Below, in pieces: positions 1 through 10,300 of a stretch of DNA of 64,000 nt. The DNA lies in the NCBI RefSeq assembly GCF_002575655.3, contig NC_053035.3, forward strand, positions 506,260,601 through 506,324,600, written 5' to 3'. Positions within the stretch are counted from its first letter, which is position 1. Each line of letters opens with the position of its first letter. Below the pieces are notes generated by a model. It ran no database searches and had not been told where the DNA came from. It saw nothing but the letters and a program-made list of their open reading frames with translations. The position numbers and the translations under genes are program-made. Origin of the DNA: Aegilops tauschii subsp. strangulata. Its lineage: Eukaryota; Streptophyta; Magnoliopsida; Poales; Poaceae.

Positions 1-392
1 TATATACTTTTGAATTTATAGTGAATTATAGATATACACATCTTTGGGTTTGTTTTCCTAGGCCTAGAGTGAAGACCTGGGAGTCGTGGGTTAAGATTCG
101 TACTTGCGCGAGACCACTCATGCGATGCTCGGGAGATGCAAAATATTTGATAACCAGGACTGAGCCATCAATAGAGCCCGCCCCAGGCTAGGCCGACACT
201 TCTTGGACTTAGGCTTATATACTCTAGAGAGTTCTCTTTGTCAAAATTTATTTGTATACCCGTGTTTCAAATTCATGTAAGCGTCACTAATGGATATATA
301 CTTTAGAACTCTTATAGAACATTACTATTTTAGAAACATCTTTTTTGTGTGTTTGCAATGAGGGGCCCTCGTGTACATACATAAAAAGAAGA
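1..392. other. Intergenic sequence, left edge of duplicated block
   Basis: No gene or known element is recognised. From about 316 onward the sequence matches the block starting near 45230; the shared stretch includes TTTGTGTGTTTGCAATGAGG. This marks the left limit of the duplication that also contains RR-1 and RR-3. Confidence 0.5.
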
Positions 393-611
393 TCCTGATA
401 AGTGCCACACGTGTGGCACGAAGCAATTCCGCCTTGACGTTTTTTCATGGCAACTTTAGTTACCCGGGGATGGCAACTTTAGTTGTGCAACTTTTTGTTT
501 GGATGGCAAGTTTCAGTTTTTTTTTTTCATTTTTTTGGATGGTAATTTTAGTTGTAAAAACGTCAGGGCGGTGTTACTTCATGCCACACGTGTGACACTT
601 ATCATTTGGGT
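393..611. mobile_element. Mutator-like MITE with long TIRs
   Basis: A ~210-219 bp element with inverted ends of about 43 bp. The left end runs from 396 (TGATAAGTGCCACACGTGTG) and the right end is its near-perfect reverse complement, ending at 604. Flanking 9-mers AAAAGAAGA (384-392) and AAAAGAACA (612-620) are a likely target duplication. The paralogous block near 45290 lacks the insert and reads straight through. A 9-bp TSD with long TIRs fits Mutator-derived MITEs. There is no coding capacity; the 74-codon frame across it is incidental. Confidence 0.75.
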
Positions 612-620
612 AAAAGAACA

Positions 621-1310
621 TTACATTTTTAAACAAATTTAAACCTCAGTTTATCTCTTGGACGGAACACATATTTTTTAAGAAAGAAACGCAACGCATA
701 ACACATATATAATTTGGTCCAATTGATGCACGCACATATACGGAATGCAGTTAAAGACGCCGAATTAGTTAAGGAAACTGGATCTGGCTAATCGATGGAA
801 TTAGCTAACATATTAATGCTGAGTCTGGAATACACTGGATGCAATATACTACGTTGAATGCAGTTAAACAAATTCGAAGTATGTCTGGTTTTCCTGCCAT
901 AATTAAACAAATAATTAATTGCCGCAATCTATTTGATCTCGAGATGAACTACCACCCGCACATTGTCGATTGCAAATTACACAAGGAATTAATTTTAATC
1001 CCGTTGTGGTGATCGGGAAAGATATGCTATAGACGCCATAATCGCCAAGCTTTGACGCCACCGTATCTCTGCTCTATATGCATGTAAACAGAACAGCGGC
1101 GGCAAGTAGAAACTTCTTTCCAAAAACATGAAGATACTTTGATATATGCATGGGTGGCTCATTTAAATATTTATTTAATCGCAAAAGATACGCCAGCCAA
1201 CACAATATTTGATTTTTTTCTGGTGGAATTAGAAAGCGGTGCAAGCTCGATATTTGCATGTGTGAAGCAACCTGATTACGAATGGACGGGGGAGATCGAC
1301 CGGCAACCCC
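621..1310 (+). promoter_or_regulatory. Upstream region of response regulator RR-1
   Basis: This stretch is non-coding but conserved in the upstream regions of RR-2 (about 25050-25640) and RR-3 (about 46382-46885). Shared blocks include TGGAATACACTGGATGCAAT, TTCCTGCCATAA and GCAAAAGATACGCCAGCCAA. Conservation among three paralogues suggests that the promoter was duplicated together with the gene. No single cis-element can be assigned from sequence alone. Confidence 0.6.
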
Positions 1311-1318
1311 TATAAATA
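1311..1318 (+). promoter_or_regulatory. TATA box of RR-1
   Basis: TATAAATA within CCCCTATAAATACCCCTGTA, a context kept at the same place in all three RR copies. It is followed by an untranslated leader and a probable 5'UTR intron before the ATG at 2364. Confidence 0.7.
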
Positions 1319-1399
1319 CCCCTGTACCTTGGCCAGGTACAAGGCGCACACCACCACCAAAGCCTCAAGCTGCAAGCAACAGATACATCCTCCACCATA

Positions 1400-2344
1400 A
1401 GCTCTAAGGTTCATAGCTACTTTCCTTCCTCTGTTTCTGCCTTCTTCATTTTTCTCTCGATCGCCATGCATCTTCTACTAGTTGCATGCGCGCAAGATTG
1501 ATCAAGATTTGCTAGAGGCGATATACATGTGAAACTAGTGCACCTTGACAGGTTTTGATCTATGCAGCACAGTTTTTGGTTGTTGTTGGCAGCTATGTAT
1601 ATGCATCCATTTTTGCCATTTCTTTTCTTGCGTTCTTTGCTTTTTCGTGCTGTTTTCGGTGCTACATGTGGCAAAAAGAAAACATGGAAATTATCCATCC
1701 ATGTCCATGTACTGTGCAGCTCTCTGTTACATATGTTGCCATCCAAAGTACACCATAGGCTCACATAACCTATGTTCTTTTGTTCCTTTTCTCTTTCCAT
1801 TTTCCTTTTCCAAAGTATCTATGTCTTTCCTTTTTCTCTTATTCTTGATGTTTCTTTTGTCCTCATAGGCTTACATATGCAATCTACAATTTTCTTTTTC
1901 TTGTGCCCTCATTTTATAAATTACTAGATACCAATTAAGAAAGTCTTCTTGTTGCACTGGTGGTTGTTAGCAGAAGCCATGCATATGGATCTAACATGAT
2001 GTTGCAGATTTTTTTTCTGTGTGGAGAAATTATCCATCCATGTGTGGAACAATCTCTGCCATTGTTGTCATCGATCCAAATTAATTCTTTGTGATTTTTT
2101 CTTCATGTTCTTTTATCCTCATATATGTAATCTAGGTGAAAGATCACCATCTCTTCCCCTCATAAAGGATTCAATAAACTAGTAAATAGAAATAATTTAA
2201 AAAGTGTACAGACCTCTGATCTCCGCTTAATCTGCATGCATGCATGATTTTGCAAAACAAATCTTTTACTATATATCATCTGAGATCAATGAAACGTGTG
2301 GATCAGAAACAACTAATCTCTTTATAAATTATGTTTTTTTGCAG
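1400..2344 (+). other. Probable 5'UTR intron of RR-1
   Basis: The leader after the TATA box is separated from the ATG by about 0.9 kb of T-rich, stop-rich sequence. It ends in a polypyrimidine tract and TTTTTTTGCAG at about 2334-2344, 19 nt before the ATG. The same acceptor stands before RR-2 (GCAG at 26431-26434) and RR-3 (GCAG near 47883-47886). The donor was not fixed; it is probably near 1400-1410. The frames read here on both strands are shadows. Confidence 0.6.
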
Positions 2345-2363
2345 TTCTTTTAGCTAGCTGATC

Positions 2364-2854
2364 ATGACATCCTCCCTCAAGGCATTGCTTGTTGATTATA
2401 TGGCAGTTGAACGCATGGTTGTCTCCTCCATGCTGCGCAACTTCCACTGCGAGATCACCCTGGCGAAGAATGGGAAAGAAGCTGTTGATATGTTTCTTGA
2501 GGGCAACGAGTTTGATATTGTTGTGTGTGATAAGGACATGCCCATAATGACCGGTCCCGAGGTACGTACTTTAGCTAATTTCCCATTTCTTTATCTTCCT
2601 TTTTTGCTTTGACGTAACACATATTGGATGGTCACCTCATCGACACAATATTTCCTGTACATGTTGCTTGACAGGCCATTGTGAAGATCCGTGCTATGGG
2701 AGCCACTGATGTGAAGATCGTCGGGGTTTCCGCTGATGATAACGCCATGGAGGCGTTCATGGGTGCCGGTGCTGATGATTTTGTGCCCAAACCAGTGAGG
2801 CCTGAGATTCTGCAGCCTATGGTCCAGGAGGTCATCAACAAGAAGAAGAATTAA
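2364..2854 (+). CDS. Receiver-only two-component response regulator RR-1 (type-C, ORR41/42-like)
   Basis: Exon 1 is 2364-2561 (66 codons) and exon 2 is 2675-2854, joined in phase 0 with GT at 2562 and AG at 2673-2674. The protein is 125 aa and is one receiver domain with no output domain, as in rice ORR41/ORR42. Phospho-acceptor Asp56 lies in CDKDMPIMTG, the conserved Ser85 in GVSADD and Lys105 in FVPKPV. Such proteins take phosphate from HPt proteins in cytokinin-type phosphorelays. Oddity: the N-terminal acidic pair that binds Mg2+ reads LLVDY, with Tyr12 where RR-3 has Asp (GAT to TAT). The fold is otherwise intact, but phosphorylation may be impaired. Family call is firm; the exact orthologue is not established. 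Confidence 0.88.
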
Positions 2855-3160
2855 CGGTGGTCTACGGCAATCTTGCTTGCTTGATCCAGCCATCAAGAAA
2901 ATGCTAAATGTTCTGCTAGCTCATGTCCGCACTATATTATAATTGTGGTGTTATCTTTAGTTTCGAGGTCATGTTAAAGGTCGGACGCCATTAGCAAGAA
3001 GAACAACAGAGTCTGCCAACAATTATATGCATGGGATTGATGTAGTCTGTAGCACTTCCTGTTAATTTATGCTTCATGGTGTGGGACACGTGCCTGTATG
3101 TGTTCCTTTCCAGAGGAAAATTATTCTGCTACCAACAAGTGTTTGATAATTATTTTATTG
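2855..3160 (+). other. 3' region of RR-1
   Basis: Untranslated sequence shared with the region after RR-3. It includes GGTCGGACGCCATTAGCAAG at about 2980 and again near 48536, and TTAATTTATGCTTCATGGT. No polyadenylation signal stands out. RR-2 has only a short version of this block. Confidence 0.5.
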
Positions 3161-3420
3161 GTTGGATTTCTTATATATGCGGTGTACACCAACGTATAAA
3201 GCTAACCAGTGGCCGCATGTAATGCTCTTTTTGTAAACATGGGAAAATATATACTACACCATTAATCACAAAAGATATGCCAGCAATCATTTGAATTTTC
3301 CGGTGGAAAATCACCGGCGTGATTTCAAATGGACTGTCAACTTTGAACATCGATCTGCCATGCATCAAGCAACCCTAGAGCTAGCTAGGCACATCCTCCA
3401 CCACAAGCTCTAAGGTTCAT
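3161..3420 (+). pseudogene. Relic of an RR promoter and leader downstream of RR-1
   Basis: The segment resembles the RR upstream block: CACAAAAGATATGCCAGCAA and CCGGTGGAAA match GCAAAAGATACGCCAGCCAA and TGGTGGAA upstream of RR-1. The leader-like TCCACCACAAGCTCTAAGG matches TCCACCATAAGCTCTAAGG at 1389-1407. No receiver coding sequence follows. The same relic occurs after RR-3 (48770-49000) and, more decayed, after RR-2 (27230-27450). It is best read as the 5' end of another tandem copy whose body is lost. Confidence 0.55.
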
Positions 3421-4091
3421 TGTTGGTGAAGGCTCTTGGGAAATTGGTGCAGGACAGACCCACAATCTATATCATTGCTCATGAGTTTACCCAGATGAAC
3501 GCCAGGTCAATGTTGTGAAAATTAGCAGAGAGGATTTTTCTTTTTGCGAATGAATTTTGTTTAGTAGAGAGGATAATGAGTCTCCTCATTCGTTAGTTCA
3601 GTTGATGGTAGTTTGCTGGGTCAATTTATTTTCATGTGGCTCTTCCAACTTAATCAATACAGCCCCGAGTTTTTTTTAAAGGCGGCCATCCAGCCTTATA
3701 CCATTGTTTGGGCACCTTTCTTAAACTTACAAAAATACATGAAATGGTTCTCACTTTACCCCGAGAGAAGATGGCGTATTATCTGTCTTTGATTTATAAA
3801 ATGAAGTGGTTATCAACCTATGGTAGGAGATGATACTATATTGAATTTCTTATTTATGAACAATGAAAGATACATGTAGTAAAATGGCAATGATTGTCCC
3901 TCCTACACCGATAATGCTTTTCTGACCACTAAAAGTGTAACGATAAACAAATAAAGTGTTCAGGTGATTTCAAGTGTAACGATAATGTATTTACTAGATG
4001 CTATGTTAAATGTGTGTTCTTGACGATGACACAGTTTCACATTGTTAATATCCCTCCTTTGTAACCATAGCATTAATTCACCCACTGGTTA
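3421..4091. other. Flank shared by RR-1 and RR-3
   Basis: Non-coding. It aligns with about 48990-49500, for example around TTTACCCCGAGAGAAGATGG. Similarity ends near 3970, giving the right limit of the RR-1/RR-3 duplication. No gene is seen. Confidence 0.5.
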
Positions 4092-4094
4092 TAA

Positions 4095-4487
4095 GGGCAT
4101 ATTTGGGACAGCTTCGCTCTCTAAAATTCAGCTCTGCTCTAGAAACCACAAGACAAATGAGGTAGCTTCATGATATGCCGCTCCGTAAAAACACTAAAAT
4201 CTGAGGTACAACTCCCTGTTTTTTGTGCAGCTCTTCAGGGGCTGCTCAAATAACTGCAGAAGCTGGAGTTGGGGGGAAATTACCCACCGCTGCCACTAGT
4301 AAGTGGATATTCTTTTATTTTCGCCACGTAATCCAGTCAAATAGATACTTTCCACCATATTTCCCATTCTTGAAGCCGGAGCTAGCTAGAAACTCATGTA
4401 TGAAACTGCTTTTTGGTGGAGGTGCAACTCTTGTATGAAAATTCTCCAAAGTGGATTTGGTAGAGTGAAGCAGTCCCAAACAGAGCC
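4095..4487. mobile_element. PIF/Harbinger (Tourist-like) MITE
   Basis: About 393 bp, flanked by TAA at 4092-4094 and 4488-4490. The termini are inverted: left GGGCATATTTGGGACAGCTTC, right (reverse complement) GGCTCTGTTTGGGACTGCTTC. A TAA/TTA duplication and this length fit Tourist-like elements. The 71-codon frame inside it is not a gene. Confidence 0.7.
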
Positions 4488-4490
4488 TAA

Positions 4491-6117
4491 ATATACACGG
4501 GACTTATGTTTAACCGTGGATGTATTTCTTGGCCATGAAAGTCACTTAAAATGGTAGGACTTGGGAAAAATCTTTATCTACTGTTCCAATGGGTGCTACT
4601 AATGCATGTGATGGTTCTGAAGATGAGTTTCGGAAAATGAAGATGAACTGAAGATGTTTTCTAAAAGGCATTGTGTGTGAGTGCTGACAGTTACACCTAC
4701 CTTATATGGGACATGGCTAGACTTTGTAACTTGGTTGGTAGAGTCTGCAATAGGCGAATACCTTTTTCGCTGTGGCGAGAGTTGAAAGAACACATCTCTT
4801 GGGACATGCCATACTTCCATTGAGGTTGGTCATGATTGTCTCTCATCACTGGGCACAACGATGGTTCCTTCAAATGTTGTTATGAAGTAATAATAATGAT
4901 GGCCTAATGGTCCCCATATGGGGAAATAAAGAATCAAATGTGGAAAATGTTGACCGAAAGAGACAATGTATACATTTGAGTTAACTTAACCTAACTTGTC
5001 ACTGTAAAGAAACAATATATACATTTGAGTATGCTGAACCATCGTATACCAGGTTTGTATGCTAAACCATTGTATACCAGGTTTGTATGCTGAACCATCG
5101 TATACATTTGTATGTAAGGTTAGTCTGCAGGTTTAACCGAACCTAACTTGTTACTGTAAAAAAGACTGAACCCAACTTGTTGTATGTTAGTTTACCATTT
5201 TCTCCACAAGCTGTGAAATTCAACGCAGATCCTGTTGTTTTACCTGAAACTACGGATCTGAGTTATGTGTGTCCTCTGTTGATGCTTGCTTTGATAACAT
5301 TACGTATATTTGATTCTTATGTTTTTAGCATCAGGTGAATTGCAGTCTTTGGTGATATCAGAATACCATGAACTTTCACTTGGAATGCAGGCGGACACGT
5401 CCATGATGTAAGCTAATCGCTGCTACTTTAAGAGAGAGAGGGGGGGGGGGGGGGGGTGTGGAGGGAGAGTATGAGGGCGGGGAGTTTACCATGACTTAAT
5501 ACTATTGCATGTATGCTTTCCGATAATAACAGAAGTGGAGGCGAGTTTGGATTGGTGATGCAGAGAGGCGGTGGGTAATGGGTGAAAGAAGAAAATGAGC
5601 AATTTAGTAGTTAAAGTAAGACAATGTTTTTTATAAAATCGTCACTGAACCACTACATTATGTATGCCCCAGTGCGCTTTAAATTTTCTCTTTCTGCAAC
5701 ATTACATATTCATTTGTTTATAAGAAAATATTAATCAAATATCTATATATTCAGCTTGATTTTGTTTATTAGGTTCTAGAAGGTTTTCCCCGGTACCCCA
5801 GAACATTTTGAATGTTTTCTCTTTAGGTTCTCGTGTTTAGCTAACGGCTCCCACTCTTGTTGAAGGGAAACTCAAGGTTCCAACTTCTTATGCTCTCTCT
5901 TTCATTTCGTTTATTAGAGCATAAAATTGGTAAATTTGATGACCCAAAAGCAGTTTTAGGTATAGGAGATAGAAAGTGAGGGAATCTTTTTTTCTCTTCT
6001 CTAACGGATACATAAATTTGTATCACGAATCAGGCATGTGCGCGCCAGGGAGGGAAGAGGAGATAAACATTGACAGTTTTCATGCTTTGGACGAACATTT
6101 CCATTCAGAGCTTTCTT
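4491..6117. other. Intergenic; short tandem repeat and poly-G tract
   Basis: No gene is seen. A ~38-bp unit containing CCATCGTATACCAGGTTTGTATG is repeated nearly three times at about 5030-5120. A G-run of 17 lies at 5440-5456 after an AG microsatellite. The right end abuts the CACTA target site TTT at 6118-6120. Confidence 0.5.
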
Positions 6118-6164
6118 TTTCACTAGTAGAAAAACGGGCTTTCGTTCGGGCCTGGCCAGCCTAT

Positions 6165-6365
6165 TAGTCCCGGTTCTTATACGAACCGGGACCAAAGGGT
6201 GCATTCGTCCTGGTTCGTGAGCCCAGGTGGCCAGCCGGGGCCTCGCGGGCTTTGGTCCCGGTTCGTCTGGACCCATTTGTCCCGGTTCTAGGAACGAACC
6301 AGGACCAATGGGCCTTGCTCCTGGCCCATAACCATTGGTCCCGGTTCCAGCCACGAACCGGGACA
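6165..6365. repeat. Left subterminal repeats of the CACTA element
   Basis: Several direct and inverted copies of a ~10-12 bp motif (TCCCGGTTC / GAACCGGGAC). In En/Spm such repeats bind the element's own regulatory protein. Confidence 0.85.
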
Positions 6366-6376
6366 AATGATTTGAC

Positions 6377-6384
6377 TATATATA
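6377..6384 (+). promoter_or_regulatory. TATA box next to left subterminal repeats
   Basis: TATATATA directly after the subterminal block. It is followed by a GC-rich leader, a probable leader donor near 6654 (CCGTG/GTGAGC), an acceptor at 6757-6758, and the ATG of the small gene at 6763. The 17.2 kb subterminal block is also followed by a TATA box. Confidence 0.55.
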
Positions 6385-6762
6385 GCCCATCGCCAGCGAG
6401 CAGAGCACTCCACCCTGCTCTGTTTTTTGCTGGCCGGCGAGGGGAGGGCATTTGGGTGCTCTAGCTCACCTCCTATGCACATGAGGTGTTCGATGAAATG
6501 TCCGAGCCACACTAGTTAATATTTCTTCTCTCGAAACTCGACCTCCGTGCTCCATTATCCCTGAGATTTTTCTAGGTTTAGCGGTCCGTCACGTCCCGTC
6601 TCCGTCTTCACCGCCGTCGATCGCCCGCGCCGATCTCGTCGCCGGCACCACCGTGGTGAGCCTCTTGTTCTTATCTTCTTTCTGAAAGAAAAAAATTCTT
6701 ACTTGAGATAGATACTTGTCTAATTTTCTTACTTTTATTATTCCTTGTTATTATATAGTGCG

Positions 6763-7210
6763 ATGGTTCTGGTATCCGCCCCCGTCGGCCCTCGTCCTGT
6801 CTATGATTCGGATGTGGTATATATTATCTTTTTATAACTATTTGGTTCATTTATTGTTTATGACAATTATGCCGACCAACGTGACATAGATTTTATTTAT
6901 GTAGGAGGTGGTTGAACCGGAAATTCCAACCGACCCTATCGTCGAGAGGTTAAATTTAGTCAAAGAAGAAAACAATTACTTGAAGGAAAAAATAAAAAAA
7001 ATTGAGGAGGAGAAGATGATATTGGAGTTGCATGTTGCGGATGTCGTCGATGATCACAAGATCAAGATGGATGCAATGCGGTTGAACATTAGAAAGATTA
7101 GAAAATACGCCATTCATACCGAGGCTTGGTATCATTATGCCGTTGGATCAATTGTTACCTTAGTTGTGATTATGATCGCATTTGTTGTTACATTGAAAGG
7201 TTTTACATAG
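6763..7210 (+). CDS. Small coiled-coil protein with C-terminal membrane anchor (CACTA cargo)
   Basis: Exon 1 is 6763-6816 and exon 2 is 6905-7210, joined in phase 0 (GT at 6817, AG at 6903-6904), giving 119 aa. An upstream acceptor (TATAG, 6757-6758) implies a non-coding first exon. Residues about 19-85 are charged and heptad-like, suggesting a coiled coil. Residues about 93-115 are hydrophobic (VGSIVTLVVIMIAFVVTL) with only a few residues after them, which suggests a tail-anchored membrane protein. No enzymatic motif is visible and I know no function. It lies inside the CACTA element between the terminus and the satellite. Its open frame and good splice sites argue that it is, or recently was, expressed. 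Confidence 0.65.
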
Positions 7211-7333
7211 TTTCAATGTATGGTTTAACTAAATGCTCTGGAGAGCTATATGTTGTTCAATTTGAACTATGTATGTACTTTGGTTTTAATGTGATGATGA
7301 ACTTCTATTAATTTGGTCACTTATCTATCCATG

Positions 7334-10300
7334 TTCATTTGTAGTGCTTTTCAATTTCAGGGTCTTATAGCTGAAGAAATCAGTAAATGCATGAACCAAA
7401 TGAAGTCAGAAAGGGTTGAAAATTGATGATGTGGCTTTGGATGGTGCATTTTGAACATAGAAAAAGTATGGAGTTCAAATAAGTTCAAAAAAATGAAATC
7501 CTTTTGTAACAGACGAGTTTCCGTATGAAACCCTGATACTTCGAAAGAGACTGTCCGTTTTGTACACGAAGTGCATCCAGTTTTTGCCATAAGCCTTTCT
7601 ACTTTCTTGCACATGCTATGTGGGTGAAATGATGATACCATGCCAACTTTTAACCTTTTCAGAGTTCATTTGAAATGTTTTTCAATTTCAGGGTCTTATA
7701 GCTGAAAAAAATCAGTAAATGGATGAAAAATAACAAATGAAGTCAGAAAGGGTTGAAAATTGATGATGTGGCTTTGAATGGTGCATTTTGGACATAGAAA
7801 AACAATGGAGTTCAAATAAGTTAAAAACATGAAATCCTTTTGTAACAGACGAGTTTCCGTACGAAACCCTGATTCTTCGAAAGAGATTGTCCGTATTGTA
7901 CACGAAGTGCATCCAGTTTTCTCCGTAAGCCTCTCCACTTTCTTGCACATGCTATCTGGGTGAAATGATGATACCATGCCAACTTTTAACCTTTTCAGAG
8001 TTCATTTGTAGTGCTTTTCAATTTCAGGGTCTTATAGCTGGAAAAAATCAATAAATGCATGAAAATAACAAATGAAGTCAGAAAGGCTTGAAAATTGATG
8101 ATGTGGCTTTGAATGGTGCATTTTGAACATAGAAAAACAAAGGAGTTCAAATAAGTTCAAAAAAATGAAATCCTTTTGTAACAGACGAGTTTCCGTATGA
8201 AACCCTGATTCTTCGAAAGAGATTATCCGTTTTGTACACGAAGGGCATCCAATTTTAGCCGTAAGCCTCTCTACTTTCTTGCACATGCTATGTGGGTGAA
8301 ATGATGATACCATGCCAACTTTTAACCTTTTCAGAGTTCATTTGAAATGCTTTTCAATTTCAGTGTCTTATAGCTGAAAAAATCAGTAAATGCATGAAAA
8401 ATAACAAATGAAATCAGAAAGAGTTGAAAATTGATGATGTGGCTTTTAATGGTGAATTTTGAACATAGAAAAACTATGGAGTTCAAATAAGTTCAGAAAA
8501 AATAAAATCCTTTGTAACAGACGAGTTTTCGTATGAAACCCTGAATTTTCGAAAGAGATTGTCCGTTTTGTACACGAAGTGCATCCAGTTTTTGCCGTAA
8601 GCCTCTCTACTTTCTTGCACATGCTATGTGGGTGAAATGATGATACCATGCCAACTTTTAACCTTTTCAGAGTTCATTTGTAGTGCTTTTCAATTTAAGG
8701 ATCTTATAGCTGAAAACATCAGTAAATGCATGAAAAATAACAAATGAAGTCAGAAAGGGTTGAAATTTGATGATGTGGCTTTGAATGGTGCATTTTGAAC
8801 ATAGAAAAACTATGGAGTTCAAATAAGTTAAAAAAATGAAATCCTTTTGTAACAGACGAGTTTCCGTATGAAACCCTGATTCTTCGAAAGAGATTGTCCG
8901 TTTTGTACACGAAGTGCATCCAGTTTTTTCCGTAAGCCTCTCTACTTTCTTGCACATGCTATGTGGGTGAAATGATGATACCATGCCAACTTTTAACCTT
9001 TTCAGAGTTCATTTGAAATGCTTTTCAATTTCAGGGTCTTATAGCTGAAAAAATCAGTAAATGCATGAAAAATAACAAATGAAGTCAGAAAGGGTTGAAA
9101 TTTGATGATGTGGCTTTGAATGGTGCATTTTGAACATATAAAAACTATGGAGTTCAAATAAGTTCAAAAAAATGAAATCCTTTTGTAACAGACGAGTTTC
9201 CGTATGAAACCCTGATTCTTCGAAAGAGATTGCCCGTTTTGTACACGAAGTGCATCCTATTTTTGCCGTAAGCCCCTCTACTTTCTTGCACATGCTATGT
9301 GGGTGAAATGATGACACCATGCCAACTTTTAACCTTTTCAGAGTTCAATTGAAATGCTTTTCAATTTCAGTGTCTTATAGCTGAAAAAATCAGTAAATGC
9401 ATGAAAAATAACAAATGAAGTCAGAAAGGGTTGAAAATTGATGATGTGGCTTTGAATGGTGCATTTTGAACATAGAAAATCTCTGGAGTTCAAATAAGTT
9501 CAAAAAAATGAAATCCTTTTGTAACAGATGAGTTTCCGTATGAAACCCTGATTTTTCGAAAGAGATTGTCCGTTTTGTACACGAAGTGCATCCATTTTTT
9601 GCCGTAAGCCTCTCTACTTTCTTGCACATGCTATGTGGGTGAAATGATGATACCATGCCAACTTTTAACCTTTTCAGAGTTCATATGAAATGCTTTTCAA
9701 TTTCCATGTCTTATAGATGAAAAAATTAGTAAATGCATGAAAAATAACAAATGAAGTCAGAAAGGGTTGAAAATTGATGATGTGGCTTTTAATGGTGCAT
9801 TTTGAACATAGAAAATCTATGGAGTTCATATAAGTTCAAAAAAATGAAATCCTTTTGTAACAGATGAGTTTCCGTATGAAACCCCGATTTTTCGAAAGAG
9901 ATTGTCCGTTTTGTACACGAAGTGCATCCATTTTTTGCCGTAAGCCTCTCTACTTTCTTGCACATGCTATGTGGGTGAAATGATGATACCATGCCAACTT
10001 TTAACCTTTTCAGAGTTCATTTGTAGTGCTTTTCAATTTCAGGGTCTTATAGCTGAAAAAATCAGTAAATGCATGAAAAATAACAAATGAAGTCAGAAAG
10101 GGTTGAAATTTGATGATGTGGCTTTGAATGGTGCATTTTGAACATAGAAAAACTATGGAGTTCAAATAAGTTCAAAAAAATGAAGTCCTTTTGTAACAGA
10201 CGAGTTTCCGTATGAAACCCTGATTCTTCGAAAGAGATTGCCCGTTTTGTACACGAAGTGCATCCTATTTTTGCCGTAACCCCTCTACTTTCTTGCACAT

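Noticed and set aside
1417..1868. Frames of 107-127 codons before RR-1
   Set aside because: They lie in the probable 5'UTR intron, are not conserved in the RR-2 and RR-3 leaders, and are T-rich by composition.
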